Shown one piece after another: positions 1 to 7,778 of a stretch of 64,000 bases of DNA. Position 1 is the stretch's first letter, and the number at the start of each line of letters is the position of its first letter. The notes beneath the pieces are model-generated. The model saw only the letters and a list, made by a program, of their open reading frames with translations. It searched no databases and was not told where the DNA came from. Origin of the DNA: Marinobacterium stanieri (GTDB lineage Bacteria; Pseudomonadota; Gammaproteobacteria; Pseudomonadales; Balneatricaceae); contig NZ_FTMN01000004.1 of the NCBI RefSeq assembly GCF_900155945.1, positions 310,001 to 374,000 of the forward strand. The letters run 5' to 3'. Both the position numbers and the translations under genes were made by a program.

Positions 1-647
1 TAGCCGTCGGCACCGTTTTCGGCCTGCAGTTTCCAGTTGGCGTCGTACACATAGGTAGAGGAGCCGCGCACCACTTCGAGACCTTCCGGTGACTGATCCA
101 CGATCATGTCGATAATCTTGGCCGCTTCACCCAGATGTTCGGTCAGCGGTTTCACATCATCGTTCAGGGAACCGAACAGGAAGCCGCGGTAGTTCTCCAT
201 GCGTACCTTTTTCAGGTTATGGGAACCATCACAGTTGAAGGAGTCCGGATAACCGGCATCGTTGGGGTCCTTGACCTTCACCAGCTTGCCGGAGTTGTTG
301 AAGCTCCAGCCGTGGAAGGGACAGGTGAAGACGGCTTTGTTGTCTTTCTTCTTACGGCAGAGAACAGCACCGCGATGGCTGCAGGCGTTGATGAAGCAGT
401 TCAGCTCATCCTCTTTATTGCGGGTAATAACCACCGGCTGGCGACCGATGTAGGTCGTGAAGTAGTCATTCTTGTTCGCAACCTGGCTTTCGTGTGCCAG
501 ATAGATCCAGTTACCTTCGAAGATGTGCTCCATCTCCAGCTCGAACAGCTCAGGATCGGTAAACATGTCACGACGGCCGCGATAAAGACCTTGCTCTTTA
601 TCCACCTCCATCATGCCGCCCACTTTGGCGATCAGATTATCTTGCAT
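1..647 (-). CDS. benA: Benzoate/toluate-type Rieske dioxygenase alpha subunit (3' end outside window)
   Basis: Large (alpha) subunit of an aromatic ring-hydroxylating dioxygenase that would convert a benzoate-type acid to its cis-dihydrodiol with NADH-derived electrons. Only the N-terminal ~215 residues are in the window. The Rieske [2Fe-2S] motif is complete: C89-S-H91 and C109-P-F-H112. The mononuclear-iron domain lies beyond the left edge. The stretches around [19 protein letters not shown] and GSHNLKKV read like BenA/XylX rather than anthranilate dioxygenase AntA as I remember these families. The ATG at 647 follows GGAGGG by 7 nt. A Pm-like promoter lies upstream. Substrate (benzoate, toluate or halobenzoate) cannot be fixed from this fragment; beta subunit and reductase are presumably to the left. 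Confidence 0.85.
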   Translation of the reverse strand, partial: MQDNLIAKVGGMMEVDKEQGLYRGRRDMFTDPELFELEMEHIFEGNWIYLAHESQVANKNDYFTTYIGRQPVVITRNKEDELNCFINACSHRGAVLCRKKKDNKAVFTCPFHGWSFNNSGKLVKVKDPNDAGYPDSFNCDGSHNLKKVRMENYRGFLFGSLNDDVKPLTEHLGEAAKIIDMIVDQSPEGLEVVRGSSTYVYDANWKLQAENGADG

Positions 648-675
648 TGCGATGCCCTCCTTATTGTTTGATCCC

Positions 676-738
676 AGAGTAGAGGGCAAGGACAGGGCTC
701 ACTATCCAGCTTTTGCCATTCTTTATCCCATATGTGCA
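676..738 (-). promoter_or_regulatory. Pm-like promoter with paired XylS/BenR half-sites upstream of the Rieske gene
   Basis: Read on the minus strand: distal half-site TGCACATATGGGATA (738-724) matches TGCA-N6-GGNTA exactly. A 6-bp gap follows, then proximal half-site GGCAAAAGCTGGATA (717-703) with one mismatch. A -10-like TACTCT (681-676) lies 21 nt further on. If the -35 overlaps the proximal site by 2 bp, as in TOL Pm, the spacer is 17 bp. The 15+6+15 layout is that described for XylS at Pm. A BenR/XylS-type regulator is encoded at 7779-8741. Binding is predicted, not shown. Confidence 0.72.
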
Positions 739-768
739 GAGGGTGTATTTGCAGTGGCAGATGAGTTT

Positions 769-973
769 TTCGCGCACAGAGTGCGCTCCTACAGAGGAAT
801 GTTTTGCTGGCACAAAGTAGCCCAGCTGACAAAGAGTCATGGGAGCTCGCTCTGCTAGCGGTGGGTTTTCAGGCATCAACTTAAGCAGCAAGAACACCTC
901 TTCGCGCACAGAGTGCGCTCCCACATGAAAGCTCTGCTGGCAAAAGGTTGTGGGAGCCCGCTCCGCGGGCGAA
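769..973. repeat. REP-like palindromic repeat cluster (four copies, alternating orientation)
   Basis: Four ~25-bp units of the type TGTGGGAG-stem-CGAA. Copies at 769-793 and 901-925 lie in reverse orientation; 949-973 is in forward orientation; 840-865 is a degenerate forward copy. The orientations alternate, giving two BIME-like pairs. Related units occur at 22.2 and 22.9-23.0 kb. They resemble Pseudomonas REP sequences mobilised by REP-associated tyrosine transposases; no such transposase is in this window. Confidence 0.8.
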
Positions 974-1019
974 GGGGTTCAGACACCTGCTGCAATACCC
1001 AGCGCGCACCTGCTGCTAA

Positions 1020-1046
1020 ACAAAAAACGCCGTCATATGACGGCGC
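1020..1046 (-). terminator. Rho-independent terminator of xylE
   Basis: A perfect 16-bp palindrome GCCGTCATATGACGGC (1029-1044) is followed, reading on the minus strand, by G and a run of six T. It lies about 50 nt past the xylE stop and separates that gene from the Rieske transcription unit. Confidence 0.75.
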
Positions 1047-1097
1047 AAAAGTTTCGACCACGGACAAGGCAGTCGAGTGCAGCACAATGATGTGAAA

Positions 1098-2021
1098 TCA
1101 GGTCAGTGCGGTCAGGAAGCGCTCGTTGAGCTGGCGATCATGGTAGAAAATTGCCTTGCCCAGCTTGTCCGCATCCCAGGTGATGGGCTCGTGGTCGGGG
1201 TAGAAGTAATCGCCACCACAGAAGACTTCGTTACGGTTACCGGACGGGTCAAAAAAGTAGATCGTCTGGCCGTGAGTAATACCGTGACGGGTAGGACCGA
1301 TATCGATAGAGGTATCGGTCATGGAGATCAGGTCACCGGCGCGCAGCACGTCTTCCCAGGTTTCCAGGAAGAAGGAGGCGTGGTGGAATTTGCCCGGTTC
1401 GGGATGATCGATAAAGGCAATGTCGTGAGCTTTCATGCTGGTGGTGAGGAACTGCGCCACACGCTTGCCATCCGGCGTCATCACCTGCTCGCACAGATCA
1501 AAGCCCAACACATCACGGAAGAGTGCGTAGGTCTCATCCAGATTGGGGCCGTACAGCAGGCAGTGGTCAAAACGCTGCGCCTTCATACCCTTGAGGTCAC
1601 GAGGCCAGGCTTCAGGGTTGTGGTTACCGACGCCGTAGCGACCGGTCTGCACCTTGTCAGCAAAGAGTTCAAAGAAGTGCCCGGTCGGGGCCTGGAAGCG
1701 GATACGGCGACCGCAGTCCTTGAGTTCACCGGCTGCGATCTGCTCCACCTCACAACCATAACCGACCAGCTCACCCTGCAACTGTTCCAGCACGGCATCG
1801 TTGAGCACCTTGAAGCTCATGAAATCCATGCCCGGCTCATCGGCCTCACGCAGCACCACCGAGAACTTGTCTACCTCGGTCCAGGCCTTCAGATAAACAC
1901 GCCCCTGATCATCGCGATCAGTTTCGATCAGCCCCATCAGCTCAATGTAATGATTAAGCGCTTCATCCATATCCAGCACACGAATCTGTACATGTCCGGG
2001 ACGCATAACACCCTTTTTCAT
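1098..2021 (-). CDS. xylE: Catechol 2,3-dioxygenase (extradiol, meta cleavage)
   Basis: Cleaves catechol with O2 to 2-hydroxymuconic semialdehyde in the cytoplasm, the entry to meta cleavage. From the ATG at 2021 the protein has 307 residues, the length of P. putida XylE, and can be read along it end to end. Iron ligands fall at H153, H214 and E265; H246 and Y255 of the second sphere are present. A GTG two codons upstream (2027) is possible, but the GAGG spacing and family length favour 2021. The gene has its own terminator and a Pm-like promoter shared divergently with the ABC operon. Together with the benA-like gene it implies benzoate to catechol to meta cleavage rather than the ortho route. 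Confidence 0.95.
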   Translation of the reverse strand: MKKGVMRPGHVQIRVLDMDEALNHYIELMGLIETDRDDQGRVYLKAWTEVDKFSVVLREADEPGMDFMSFKVLNDAVLEQLQGELVGYGCEVEQIAAGELKDCGRRIRFQAPTGHFFELFADKVQTGRYGVGNHNPEAWPRDLKGMKAQRFDHCLLYGPNLDETYALFRDVLGFDLCEQVMTPDGKRVAQFLTTSMKAHDIAFIDHPEPGKFHHASFFLETWEDVLRAGDLISMTDTSIDIGPTRHGITHGQTIYFFDPSGNRNEVFCGGDYFYPDHEPITWDADKLGKAIFYHDRQLNERFLTALT

Positions 2022-2077
2022 AGCCACCTCTTCTTGTTTTGGATGCCGGTAACGGTCCGTCTTCCGGCTATAGACCG

Positions 2078-2139
2078 ACTATTGCAGTGCCTGAGGCCAA
2101 GTTAAATCCAGTGGGTGCAAGCTTTATCCATTCCGTGCA
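2078..2139 (-). promoter_or_regulatory. Pm-like promoter with paired XylS/BenR half-sites upstream of xylE
   Basis: On the minus strand: TGCACGGAATGGATA (2139-2125) matches TGCA-N6-GGNTA exactly. A 5-bp gap follows, then TGCACCCACTGGATT (2119-2105), whose last base deviates. A -10-like AATAGT (2083-2078) lies 21 nt downstream, the same distance as at the other two sites. The 5-bp instead of 6-bp gap would rotate the two half-sites slightly and may weaken response. Prediction only. Confidence 0.62.
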
Positions 2140-2150
2140 TCGCACAGGGT

Positions 2151-2213
2151 TGCAGTTTTTGGACACAGGTCTGCACACGCTGGCTATTGATGGAGGGCCG
2201 GGTTCTTTCTAAT
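2151..2213 (+). promoter_or_regulatory. Pm-like promoter with paired XylS/BenR half-sites upstream of the ABC operon
   Basis: Half-sites TGCAGTTTTTGGACA (2151-2165, one mismatch to TGCA-N6-GGNTA) and TGCACACGCTGGCTA (2172-2186, exact) are separated by 6 bp. TCTAAT (2208-2213, 5 of 6 to the -10 consensus) follows after 21 nt, so a -35 overlapping the proximal site by 2 bp would have a 17-bp spacer. Only 11 bp separate these sites from the divergent xylE half-sites. Confidence 0.7.
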
Positions 2214-2254
2214 CAACAGACCATAAAAATAACGAACCCGATGAGAGGTCCAAC

Positions 2255-3427
2255 ATGTTCAACTCCAACAAGATGCGCAATGCCCTGGTTGCAGCAATGG
2301 CGACGCTGACGCTCAGCTCCCCTGTTCTTGCCAACGAACAACCGATAAAAGTTGGCATGATGCTGCCGTTCAGTGGTGTCTACGGGGCTCTGGGTGATGC
2401 CACCCGCAATGGTCTGAAAATGGCATTGCGAGAGCAAGCCGCACAGTTGCATGGGCGTAAACTGGAATTCATCGAAATTGATACCGAAGCACGCCCGGAA
2501 CGCGCCCCTGAAATCGCTTCTTCACTGCTCAACAACAGCGAAGCCGACTTCATCATTGGCCCGGTACATTCCGGCGTCGCCATGGGCATGTTGAAAGTGC
2601 TGCGTGGAAAAGAGACAGTCATGATCGTCCCCAATGCCGGCGCAGGCCCCGTGACAGGCCCGCTGTGCTCTCCCAACGTATTCCGTACGTCTTTCTCCTC
2701 CTGGCAGCCTTCGTATCCAATGGGCAAGGTCGCTCTGGACAAGGGCTACAAGAAGGTTGTCACCATGAGCTGGAACTATGGCATGGGCAAGGAAAGCCTG
2801 GACGCCTTTGAAGAGTCCTTCACCGCTGGTGGTGGTGAAGTGGTTAAAAAGATTCTGGTCCCCTTCCCGAAAACCGAGTTCCAGGCTTACCTGTCCGAAA
2901 TCGCATCGATCAACCCTGACGCCGTATTCGTTTTCTTCGCGGGCGGCGGTGCGGTCAAGTTCGTCAAGGATTACGACGCGCTGGGCCTGAAGGGCAAGAT
3001 TCCGCTGCTCGGCTCCGGCTTCCTGACTGAAGGTACACTGGAAGCCCAGGGCCCGGCTGCCGAAGGCGTTATGACCACCCTGCACTACGCCGATACACTG
3101 GACAATGAACTCAACAAAGCCTTCCGCACGTCTTACAAGGCCGAGTTTGGCAAGGCATCCGACATCTATGCCGTTCAGGGCTATGACACCGGCTTGATGA
3201 TTGCTTCAGCCGTTAATCAGCTTGGTGGCGACATCTCCGATCAACAGGCTTTGATCAAGGCGCTGGGCGAAACCACCGTCAAGAGCCCCCGAGGCGACTT
3301 CACCTTCTCCGCAGCTCACAACCCGGTTCAGAACATTTACCTGCGCACCGTTGAGAACGGCGAAAACAAGGTCATCGAAGTGGCTGCACCGGCGCTGGCC
3401 GACCCGGCCCGAGGCTGCAAGCTCTGA
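2255..3427 (+). CDS. Periplasmic substrate-binding protein of Liv-type ABC importer
   Basis: 390-residue Peripla_BP_6/LivK-type binding protein that captures the ligand in the periplasm and delivers it to the permease pair encoded next. A signal peptide is visible: K6/R8, hydrophobic ALVAAMATLTL and cleavage after VLA (about residue 26). The mature part starts with the typical KVGMMLPFSGVYGALG. The ATG is preceded by GAGAGG with 6-nt spacing. It is first in the operon, behind the Pm-like promoter and next to aromatic-acid genes, so an aromatic acid (benzoate or a relative) is a likelier ligand than leucine. Ligand assignment is inference from context. Confidence 0.88.
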   Translation: MFNSNKMRNALVAAMATLTLSSPVLANEQPIKVGMMLPFSGVYGALGDATRNGLKMALREQAAQLHGRKLEFIEIDTEARPERAPEIASSLLNNSEADFIIGPVHSGVAMGMLKVLRGKETVMIVPNAGAGPVTGPLCSPNVFRTSFSSWQPSYPMGKVALDKGYKKVVTMSWNYGMGKESLDAFEESFTAGGGEVVKKILVPFPKTEFQAYLSEIASINPDAVFVFFAGGGAVKFVKDYDALGLKGKIPLLGSGFLTEGTLEAQGPAAEGVMTTLHYADTLDNELNKAFRTSYKAEFGKASDIYAVQGYDTGLMIASAVNQLGGDISDQQALIKALGETTVKSPRGDFTFSAAHNPVQNIYLRTVENGENKVIEVAAPALADPARGCKL

Positions 3428-3433
3428 TAGTTG

Positions 3434-3454
3434 GCCGGGCAGCCCCTGCCCGGC
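3434..3454 (+). terminator. Intra-operon GC-rich hairpin after the binding-protein gene
   Basis: GCCGGGCA (3434-3441) pairs with TGCCCGGC (3447-3454) over a 5-nt loop, followed by only AGATTTC. Such hairpins after binding-protein genes commonly stabilise the upstream mRNA or attenuate readthrough, giving more binding protein than permease. Role inferred from position. Confidence 0.5.
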
Positions 3455-3485
3455 AGATTTCAAACACTGATTTCCGGGCTCTGTC

Positions 3486-4349
3486 ATGACTACTTCTCTG
3501 TTCCTTGTACAGCTGATCAACGGACTGCAGTATGGACTGCTGCTGTTTTTGATCGCTTCGGGCCTGACGCTGGTATTCGGCGTTATGGGCATCCTCAATC
3601 TGGCACACGGCTCCATGTATATGGTCGGTGCCTATCTGGTCTGGTATTTCGTCGAACATACCGGCAGCTTTGGGCTCAGCGCCCTTATCTCTGCGGTCAT
3701 TGCGCTGCTGATCGGTATCCTGATGGAGCGCACGCTGATCCGGCAGCTTTACCGTCGTAACCACCTGGACCAGGTGTTGCTGACCATTGGCATGATCTTC
3801 GTGTTCAACGCGCTGCAGGGTCTGCTATGGGGCAACGATCCGCTGGGCGTGGCCGTGCCTTCAGCCCTCTCCAGCGCCATCCCCGTCACCGATGTGCTTG
3901 AGTACCCTGTCTATCGCATTTTCGTCGCACTGTTCTGTGTGGGTATAGCCGCTCTGATGTATTTCATGATCAACAAGACCCGTCTGGGCATGTTGATCCG
4001 CGCAGGTGAATCCAACCGCGAGATGGTGGAATGCCTGGGCATCGATATTCGCAAGCTGTACACCATCGTGTTCGCCATCGGCGTGATGCTGGCAGCCATC
4101 GCAGGTGTCGCAGCGGCGCCCATGTCTTCGATTGTACCCGGCATGGGTGAACACATTCTAATCACCTGCTTCGTCGTAGTGGTGATCGGCGGCATGGGGT
4201 CAATCAAGGGCGCCTTTATCGCCGCACTGCTGGTTGGACTGGTTGATACCTTCGCCTCAATTCTGGTGCCCCAGCTGTCGAGCATGATGATCTACATCCT
4301 CATGGCCTTCATCCTGCTGATCAAGCCTCAGGGTTTGTTCTCATCCTGA
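3486..4349 (+). CDS. livH: Liv-type ABC importer permease (LivH-like)
   Basis: 287-residue inner-membrane permease of the branched-chain amino acid/aromatic acid (HAAT) importer family. Multiple hydrophobic helices run throughout. It has the typical start LINGLQYGLLLFLIASGLTLVFG and NLAHG (around residue 38), and the C-terminal GMGSIKGAFIAALLVGLVD segment that contacts the ATPase. It pairs with the LivM-like permease that follows after 15 bp. The symbol reflects family, not proven leucine transport. Confidence 0.85.
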   Translation: MTTSLFLVQLINGLQYGLLLFLIASGLTLVFGVMGILNLAHGSMYMVGAYLVWYFVEHTGSFGLSALISAVIALLIGILMERTLIRQLYRRNHLDQVLLTIGMIFVFNALQGLLWGNDPLGVAVPSALSSAIPVTDVLEYPVYRIFVALFCVGIAALMYFMINKTRLGMLIRAGESNREMVECLGIDIRKLYTIVFAIGVMLAAIAGVAAAPMSSIVPGMGEHILITCFVVVVIGGMGSIKGAFIAALLVGLVDTFASILVPQLSSMMIYILMAFILLIKPQGLFSS

Positions 4350-4364
4350 TTCGGAGTTAATGCC

Positions 4365-5327
4365 ATGCTTTTCAACAAACGCACCGAACGTATCTTTTTC
4401 TGGGTATTCTTCCCTCTGGCGCTGCTGATGCCGCTGTTTCTTGCCGAGAACACCTTCTTCGTCAGCAAGCTCACGAGCATCATGATCTTTGCACTGTTTG
4501 TGATGTCGCTGGATTATCTGGTCGGCCGTTGCGGCCTGATCACGCTTGGGCACGCCATGTTCTATGGTCTGGGTGGTTATCTATTCTGGATGATTGCCCC
4601 CGAGTACGAAGCGGTGAACTTCTGGGTCTACACCTTTTACATCTGCATGATCGCCGCAGCCGTGGCACTGATAATTGGCTTCCTGGTCCTGCGTACCAGC
4701 GGTATCTACATGATCATGATCACACTGGCCTTTGCCCAGATGGCGTTCTATTTCTTCTCCGATTCCATCGAGTTTGGCGGTACGGATGGTCTATTCATTT
4801 ACGTCAAACCGGAGACCAGTATTTTCGGGCTCAGCTTCTTTGACCTGGATAACCCTACCCACTTTTACTACCTGTGCCTGCTGTCACTGTTCAACACTCT
4901 GATCTTCTTCCGGATTCTGATCCGCTCACGTTTTGGCCGCGTTGTGGATGCCATCCATGAGAATCCGGGCCGCACCACGGCGCTGGGCTACAACATCTTC
5001 GTGTTCCGCCTGATGAGTTATGTAATCGCCTCGGCGCTGGGCGCCTACGCCGGTTACCTGTTCACCCTGCAGTACGGTTTCGTCAATCCATCAATGCTGG
5101 CCTGGACCACATCCGGCTCTGCACTGGTGATGTCGATTCTCGGCGGCATGGGTTCCATTTATGGCGCCATTCTCGGCACCTTCGTGTATGAAGGACTGCA
5201 CTATGTGCTGGAACACCTGACCGAACACTGGATGCTGTTTATGGGTGCGCTGATCATTGCCATGGTGATGGTGTTCAAAAACGGCATCGCCGGCTCCATG
5301 GAAAAACTGTTGGAGAAACGCACATGA
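4365..5327 (+). CDS. livM: Liv-type ABC importer permease (LivM-like)
   Basis: 320-residue second inner-membrane permease. It shows the family signature YLVGRCGLITLGHAMFYGLGGY near residue 50 and the conserved GGMGSIYGAILGTF near residue 265, preceding the last helices. Its final codons overlap the start of the LivG-like gene (ATGA), indicating translational coupling. It forms the heterodimeric translocation channel with the LivH-like protein. Confidence 0.85.
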   Translation: MLFNKRTERIFFWVFFPLALLMPLFLAENTFFVSKLTSIMIFALFVMSLDYLVGRCGLITLGHAMFYGLGGYLFWMIAPEYEAVNFWVYTFYICMIAAAVALIIGFLVLRTSGIYMIMITLAFAQMAFYFFSDSIEFGGTDGLFIYVKPETSIFGLSFFDLDNPTHFYYLCLLSLFNTLIFFRILIRSRFGRVVDAIHENPGRTTALGYNIFVFRLMSYVIASALGAYAGYLFTLQYGFVNPSMLAWTTSGSALVMSILGGMGSIYGAILGTFVYEGLHYVLEHLTEHWMLFMGALIIAMVMVFKNGIAGSMEKLLEKRT

Positions 5328-6103
5328 ATACCCAAGTATCACTGGACCTAAAGGTCATGCTGGAAACTCAGGGACTGTGCAAGTACTGGGGCGGTCTCAA
5401 GGCACTGGACGATATATCCCTGCAGTTTTTCGACAAGCAATTGCATGGCATTGTCGGCCCCAACGGCGCGGGCAAAAGTACCCTGCTGAACCTGCTCTGT
5501 GGCCACTATAAGCCCACACGCGGCAGTATTCTGCACAAGGAAGAAGCGATCGAAGCCATCAAGCCCTACGCCTTTGCCCGCCGCGGCATCGGTCGCAGCT
5601 TTCAGAAAACCAATATCTATCCTGGTGCGACCTGCCTGGAAAACTGCTGCGTGGCGGTCCAGCGCCGTATGGGCGGCAGCTTCAATATCCTGCGCTCACG
5701 TTATACCCAGAAAGTGCTGGATGAAATCGCAAGCGAAGCACTGGAGAAAGTCGGGCTGGGAGCACGCCGGGACGTGGTCGCGTCCCAGATCAGCTATGGC
5801 GAGCAGCGCCAGCTGGAGATCGCCATGGTCCTGGCCACCTCGCCAGAGGTGCTTCTGCTGGATGAGCCTATGGCCGGGATGGGCCACGAAGAATCCCAAC
5901 TGATAATTGAACTGCTCAAGACGCTGAGACGGGAGTACTGCATCGTGCTGGTTGAGCACGACATGGATGCGGTGTTTGAGCTGTCCGACCAGCTAACCGT
6001 GATGGTCGACGGCCAGCACCTGACCACCGGGAGTGTCGATCAGGTGCGCGATGACCCGCGTGTGAAAGAGGCCTACTTGGGTCAGGGCGACGAGGTATTC
6101 TGA
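5324..6103 (+). CDS. livG: Liv-type ABC importer ATPase (LivG-like)
   Basis: 259-residue cytoplasmic ATPase. Walker A is GPNGAGKST (about residues 45-53), the signature region is ISYGEQRQLEIA instead of canonical LSGGQ (usual for LivG), Walker B is VLLLDEPMAGM, and the H-loop is LVEHDMD. It overlaps livM by 4 bp and is followed by the second ATPase after 2 bp. It energises uptake together with the LivF-like partner. Confidence 0.88.
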   Translation: MNTQVSLDLKVMLETQGLCKYWGGLKALDDISLQFFDKQLHGIVGPNGAGKSTLLNLLCGHYKPTRGSILHKEEAIEAIKPYAFARRGIGRSFQKTNIYPGATCLENCCVAVQRRMGGSFNILRSRYTQKVLDEIASEALEKVGLGARRDVVASQISYGEQRQLEIAMVLATSPEVLLLDEPMAGMGHEESQLIIELLKTLRREYCIVLVEHDMDAVFELSDQLTVMVDGQHLTTGSVDQVRDDPRVKEAYLGQGDEVF

Positions 6104-6105
6104 CA

Positions 6106-6816
6106 ATGACAAAGTTACTGGACGTAAAAGGGCTGCACACCTACTACGGTGAGAGCCACATCCTGCATGGCGTAAATTTTGACATCCAGCCGGGCCAGGC
6201 CGTGAGCCTGATGGGGCGCAACGGTATGGGCAAAACCACCACGCTGAAATCGATCCTGGGCCTGGTACCTCCGCGTAGCGGACATGTACTGTTCCAGGGT
6301 GAGGAAATCACCGGACTGCCGACCTGGCAGCGGATGCGCAAGGATATAGCCTACGTGCCCGAAGGCCGTGGCATGTTTCACAACCTCACCGTCAAAGAAC
6401 ATCTCGAAATGGCCGCCCGCGCCAATCAAAAGGGAGAACAGCACTGGACCTGTGAGCGCGTGTTGGAAACCTTTCCGCGCCTGCAGGAACGCTTGACCAA
6501 TCTGGGTACTCAGCTGTCCGGTGGCGAGCAGCAGATGCTTGCCATAGGCCGGGCCCTGGTGACCAATCCGGAGCTGCTGATTCTGGACGAGGCCACCGAA
6601 GGCCTGGCACCGCTGATCCGCAAGGAGATCTGGGATGTAATTCGCACCATTAAATCGAGTGGAATATCCACCCTGATTGTGGATAAAAACATTCAGGTAC
6701 TGAAGGAGCTATGCGACCAACACATCGTTCTGGTGAAAGGCCAGGTGGTGTTCAGCGCCGGTTCCAGTCAGCTGATGGAAAGCCTGGACGAAGTCGAGTC
6801 CTACCTGGGCGTCTAG
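6106..6816 (+). CDS. livF: Liv-type ABC importer ATPase (LivF-like)
   Basis: 236-residue ATPase, last gene of the importer operon. Walker A reads GRNGMGKTT (LivF-type NGMGKT), followed by VPEGRGMFHNLTV, signature LSGGEQQML and Walker B LLILDEATEGLAP. The switch histidine position is VDKNIQV, where LivF-type proteins vary. A short gap with no evident strong terminator leads to the iclR gene, so some readthrough is possible. Confidence 0.88.
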   Translation: MTKLLDVKGLHTYYGESHILHGVNFDIQPGQAVSLMGRNGMGKTTTLKSILGLVPPRSGHVLFQGEEITGLPTWQRMRKDIAYVPEGRGMFHNLTVKEHLEMAARANQKGEQHWTCERVLETFPRLQERLTNLGTQLSGGEQQMLAIGRALVTNPELLILDEATEGLAPLIRKEIWDVIRTIKSSGISTLIVDKNIQVLKELCDQHIVLVKGQVVFSAGSSQLMESLDEVESYLGV

Positions 6817-6853
6817 GCAAAGGCCTGTATTTTGCGGGCCCTGCTCTACGTGG

Positions 6854-6901
6854 TTGGGGGTTATGCCAACTCATTGGTAGAATCCCTGACTGATTGAGTT
6901 G
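6854..6901 (+). promoter_or_regulatory. Candidate iclR promoter with flanking inverted repeat
   Basis: TAGAAT (6878-6883), preceded by TGG, resembles an extended -10, with a poor -35 TTGGGG (6854-6859) 18 bp upstream. Inverted repeat arms CAACTCA (6867-6873) and TGAGTTG (6895-6901) flank it and could bind the regulator for autocontrol. Weak evidence. Confidence 0.3.
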
Positions 6902-6918
6902 TAAATGGATGCCAACAG

Positions 6919-7746
6919 ATGCCCGACCAGACAGACAAAACAGTGGAGGCGCAACGCCAGGGAATCGGGTCTTTGGAGATCGGGTTGCGAATTCTGGACA
7001 CACTGGCCGAATCCACCCGCCCCATGACTCTGAAGCAACTGCCTGATGTGATGGAGCTATCCTCCAGCCGACTGCACAAGTACATGGTCAGCTTGATCCG
7101 CACGGGCTACATTGCGCAGGAAAATGGCAGCGGGTATATCCTCGGCAAGTCCAGCCTGACACTGGGCGTTGCAGCATTAAGCCGAATAGATCCCATACAG
7201 TCAGCCTTTTCAGCGGTAGAAGCACTCAATCGCAGCAGTGACAAGACAGTTTCCATTACTGTCTGGAACGGCCAGGCCCCTCTGGTCATCAAATGGCTGG
7301 ACGCAAGCCAACCCGTGGCGGTCAACGTACGTCTTGGCATGGAGCTGTCACCTTTCTATTCGGTTTCGGGCCGGATTTTTCTCGCCCACCTCCCCAGTGC
7401 GAGGCGTAACCAGATCGTGGATGCCTTTTATAACAACCCGCCTGCACTACCACGCTATAACGGCCAAACATTGGACAAGCCTGCGTTCCTGTCCCACCTG
7501 GAACAGGTCAAACAGGATAACCTCTGCTGTTTCTACGGCGACTTTTTGCCTGATATCAATGTGGTTGGCAGCGCCATACATGATATCAACGGCAACATTT
7601 CATCCGTTGTCAGCCTGATGGGCATCAACGGCGACACCGATGTGCGCCCTGGCAGCCGCTACAGTGAAATGGTTAAGGAATGTGCGCGAAATGTGACTGA
7701 AGAGATCTGTGGTCGACACAACCGGCCGGAACCGGACGTCAACTGA
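6919..7746 (+). CDS. IclR-family transcriptional regulator
   Basis: 275-residue cytoplasmic regulator with an N-terminal winged helix (GLRILDTLAESTRPMTLKQL to GYILGKSSLTLG, residues ~20-75) and a C-terminal IclR effector domain. The family typically controls aromatic degradation (PcaR, PobR, CatR-like members). It lies directly downstream of the ABC operon in the same orientation and upstream of the convergent AraC gene. It might tune the importer or the dioxygenase genes, but its operator is not identified. The Shine-Dalgarno is weak at the chosen ATG. Confidence 0.82.
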   Translation: MPDQTDKTVEAQRQGIGSLEIGLRILDTLAESTRPMTLKQLPDVMELSSSRLHKYMVSLIRTGYIAQENGSGYILGKSSLTLGVAALSRIDPIQSAFSAVEALNRSSDKTVSITVWNGQAPLVIKWLDASQPVAVNVRLGMELSPFYSVSGRIFLAHLPSARRNQIVDAFYNNPPALPRYNGQTLDKPAFLSHLEQVKQDNLCCFYGDFLPDINVVGSAIHDINGNISSVVSLMGINGDTDVRPGSRYSEMVKECARNVTEEICGRHNRPEPDVN

Positions 7747-7778
7747 CGACCGATACCGACCCGTACCTCATGACAGAA

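Larger units (their letters stand above)
648..1097. other. 450-bp intergenic region between Rieske gene and xylE
   Basis: Holds, from left to right, the leader and Pm-like promoter of the Rieske gene, the REP cluster and the xylE terminator. The short frames here run over repeat sequence and show no coding features. I see no further gene. Confidence 0.7.

Noticed and set aside
1-647. Anthranilate dioxygenase AntA as identity of the Rieske protein
   Set aside because: Tempting because a tryptophan-to-anthranilate operon is nearby, but the N-terminal sequence reads like BenA/XylX and the XylS-type promoter fits benzoate. Not fully excluded, since the catalytic domain is outside the window.
1077-2105. 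342-residue + strand open frame
   Set aside because: It lies antisense to xylE, whose active-site residues and length are perfect; the + frame has no recognisable domain and would cover the Pm-like site.
2161-2254. Sigma-54 promoter for the ABC operon
   Set aside because: GG and GC elements at -24/-12 spacing are not present; the sigma-70-type -10 at the XylS-compatible distance explains the region better.
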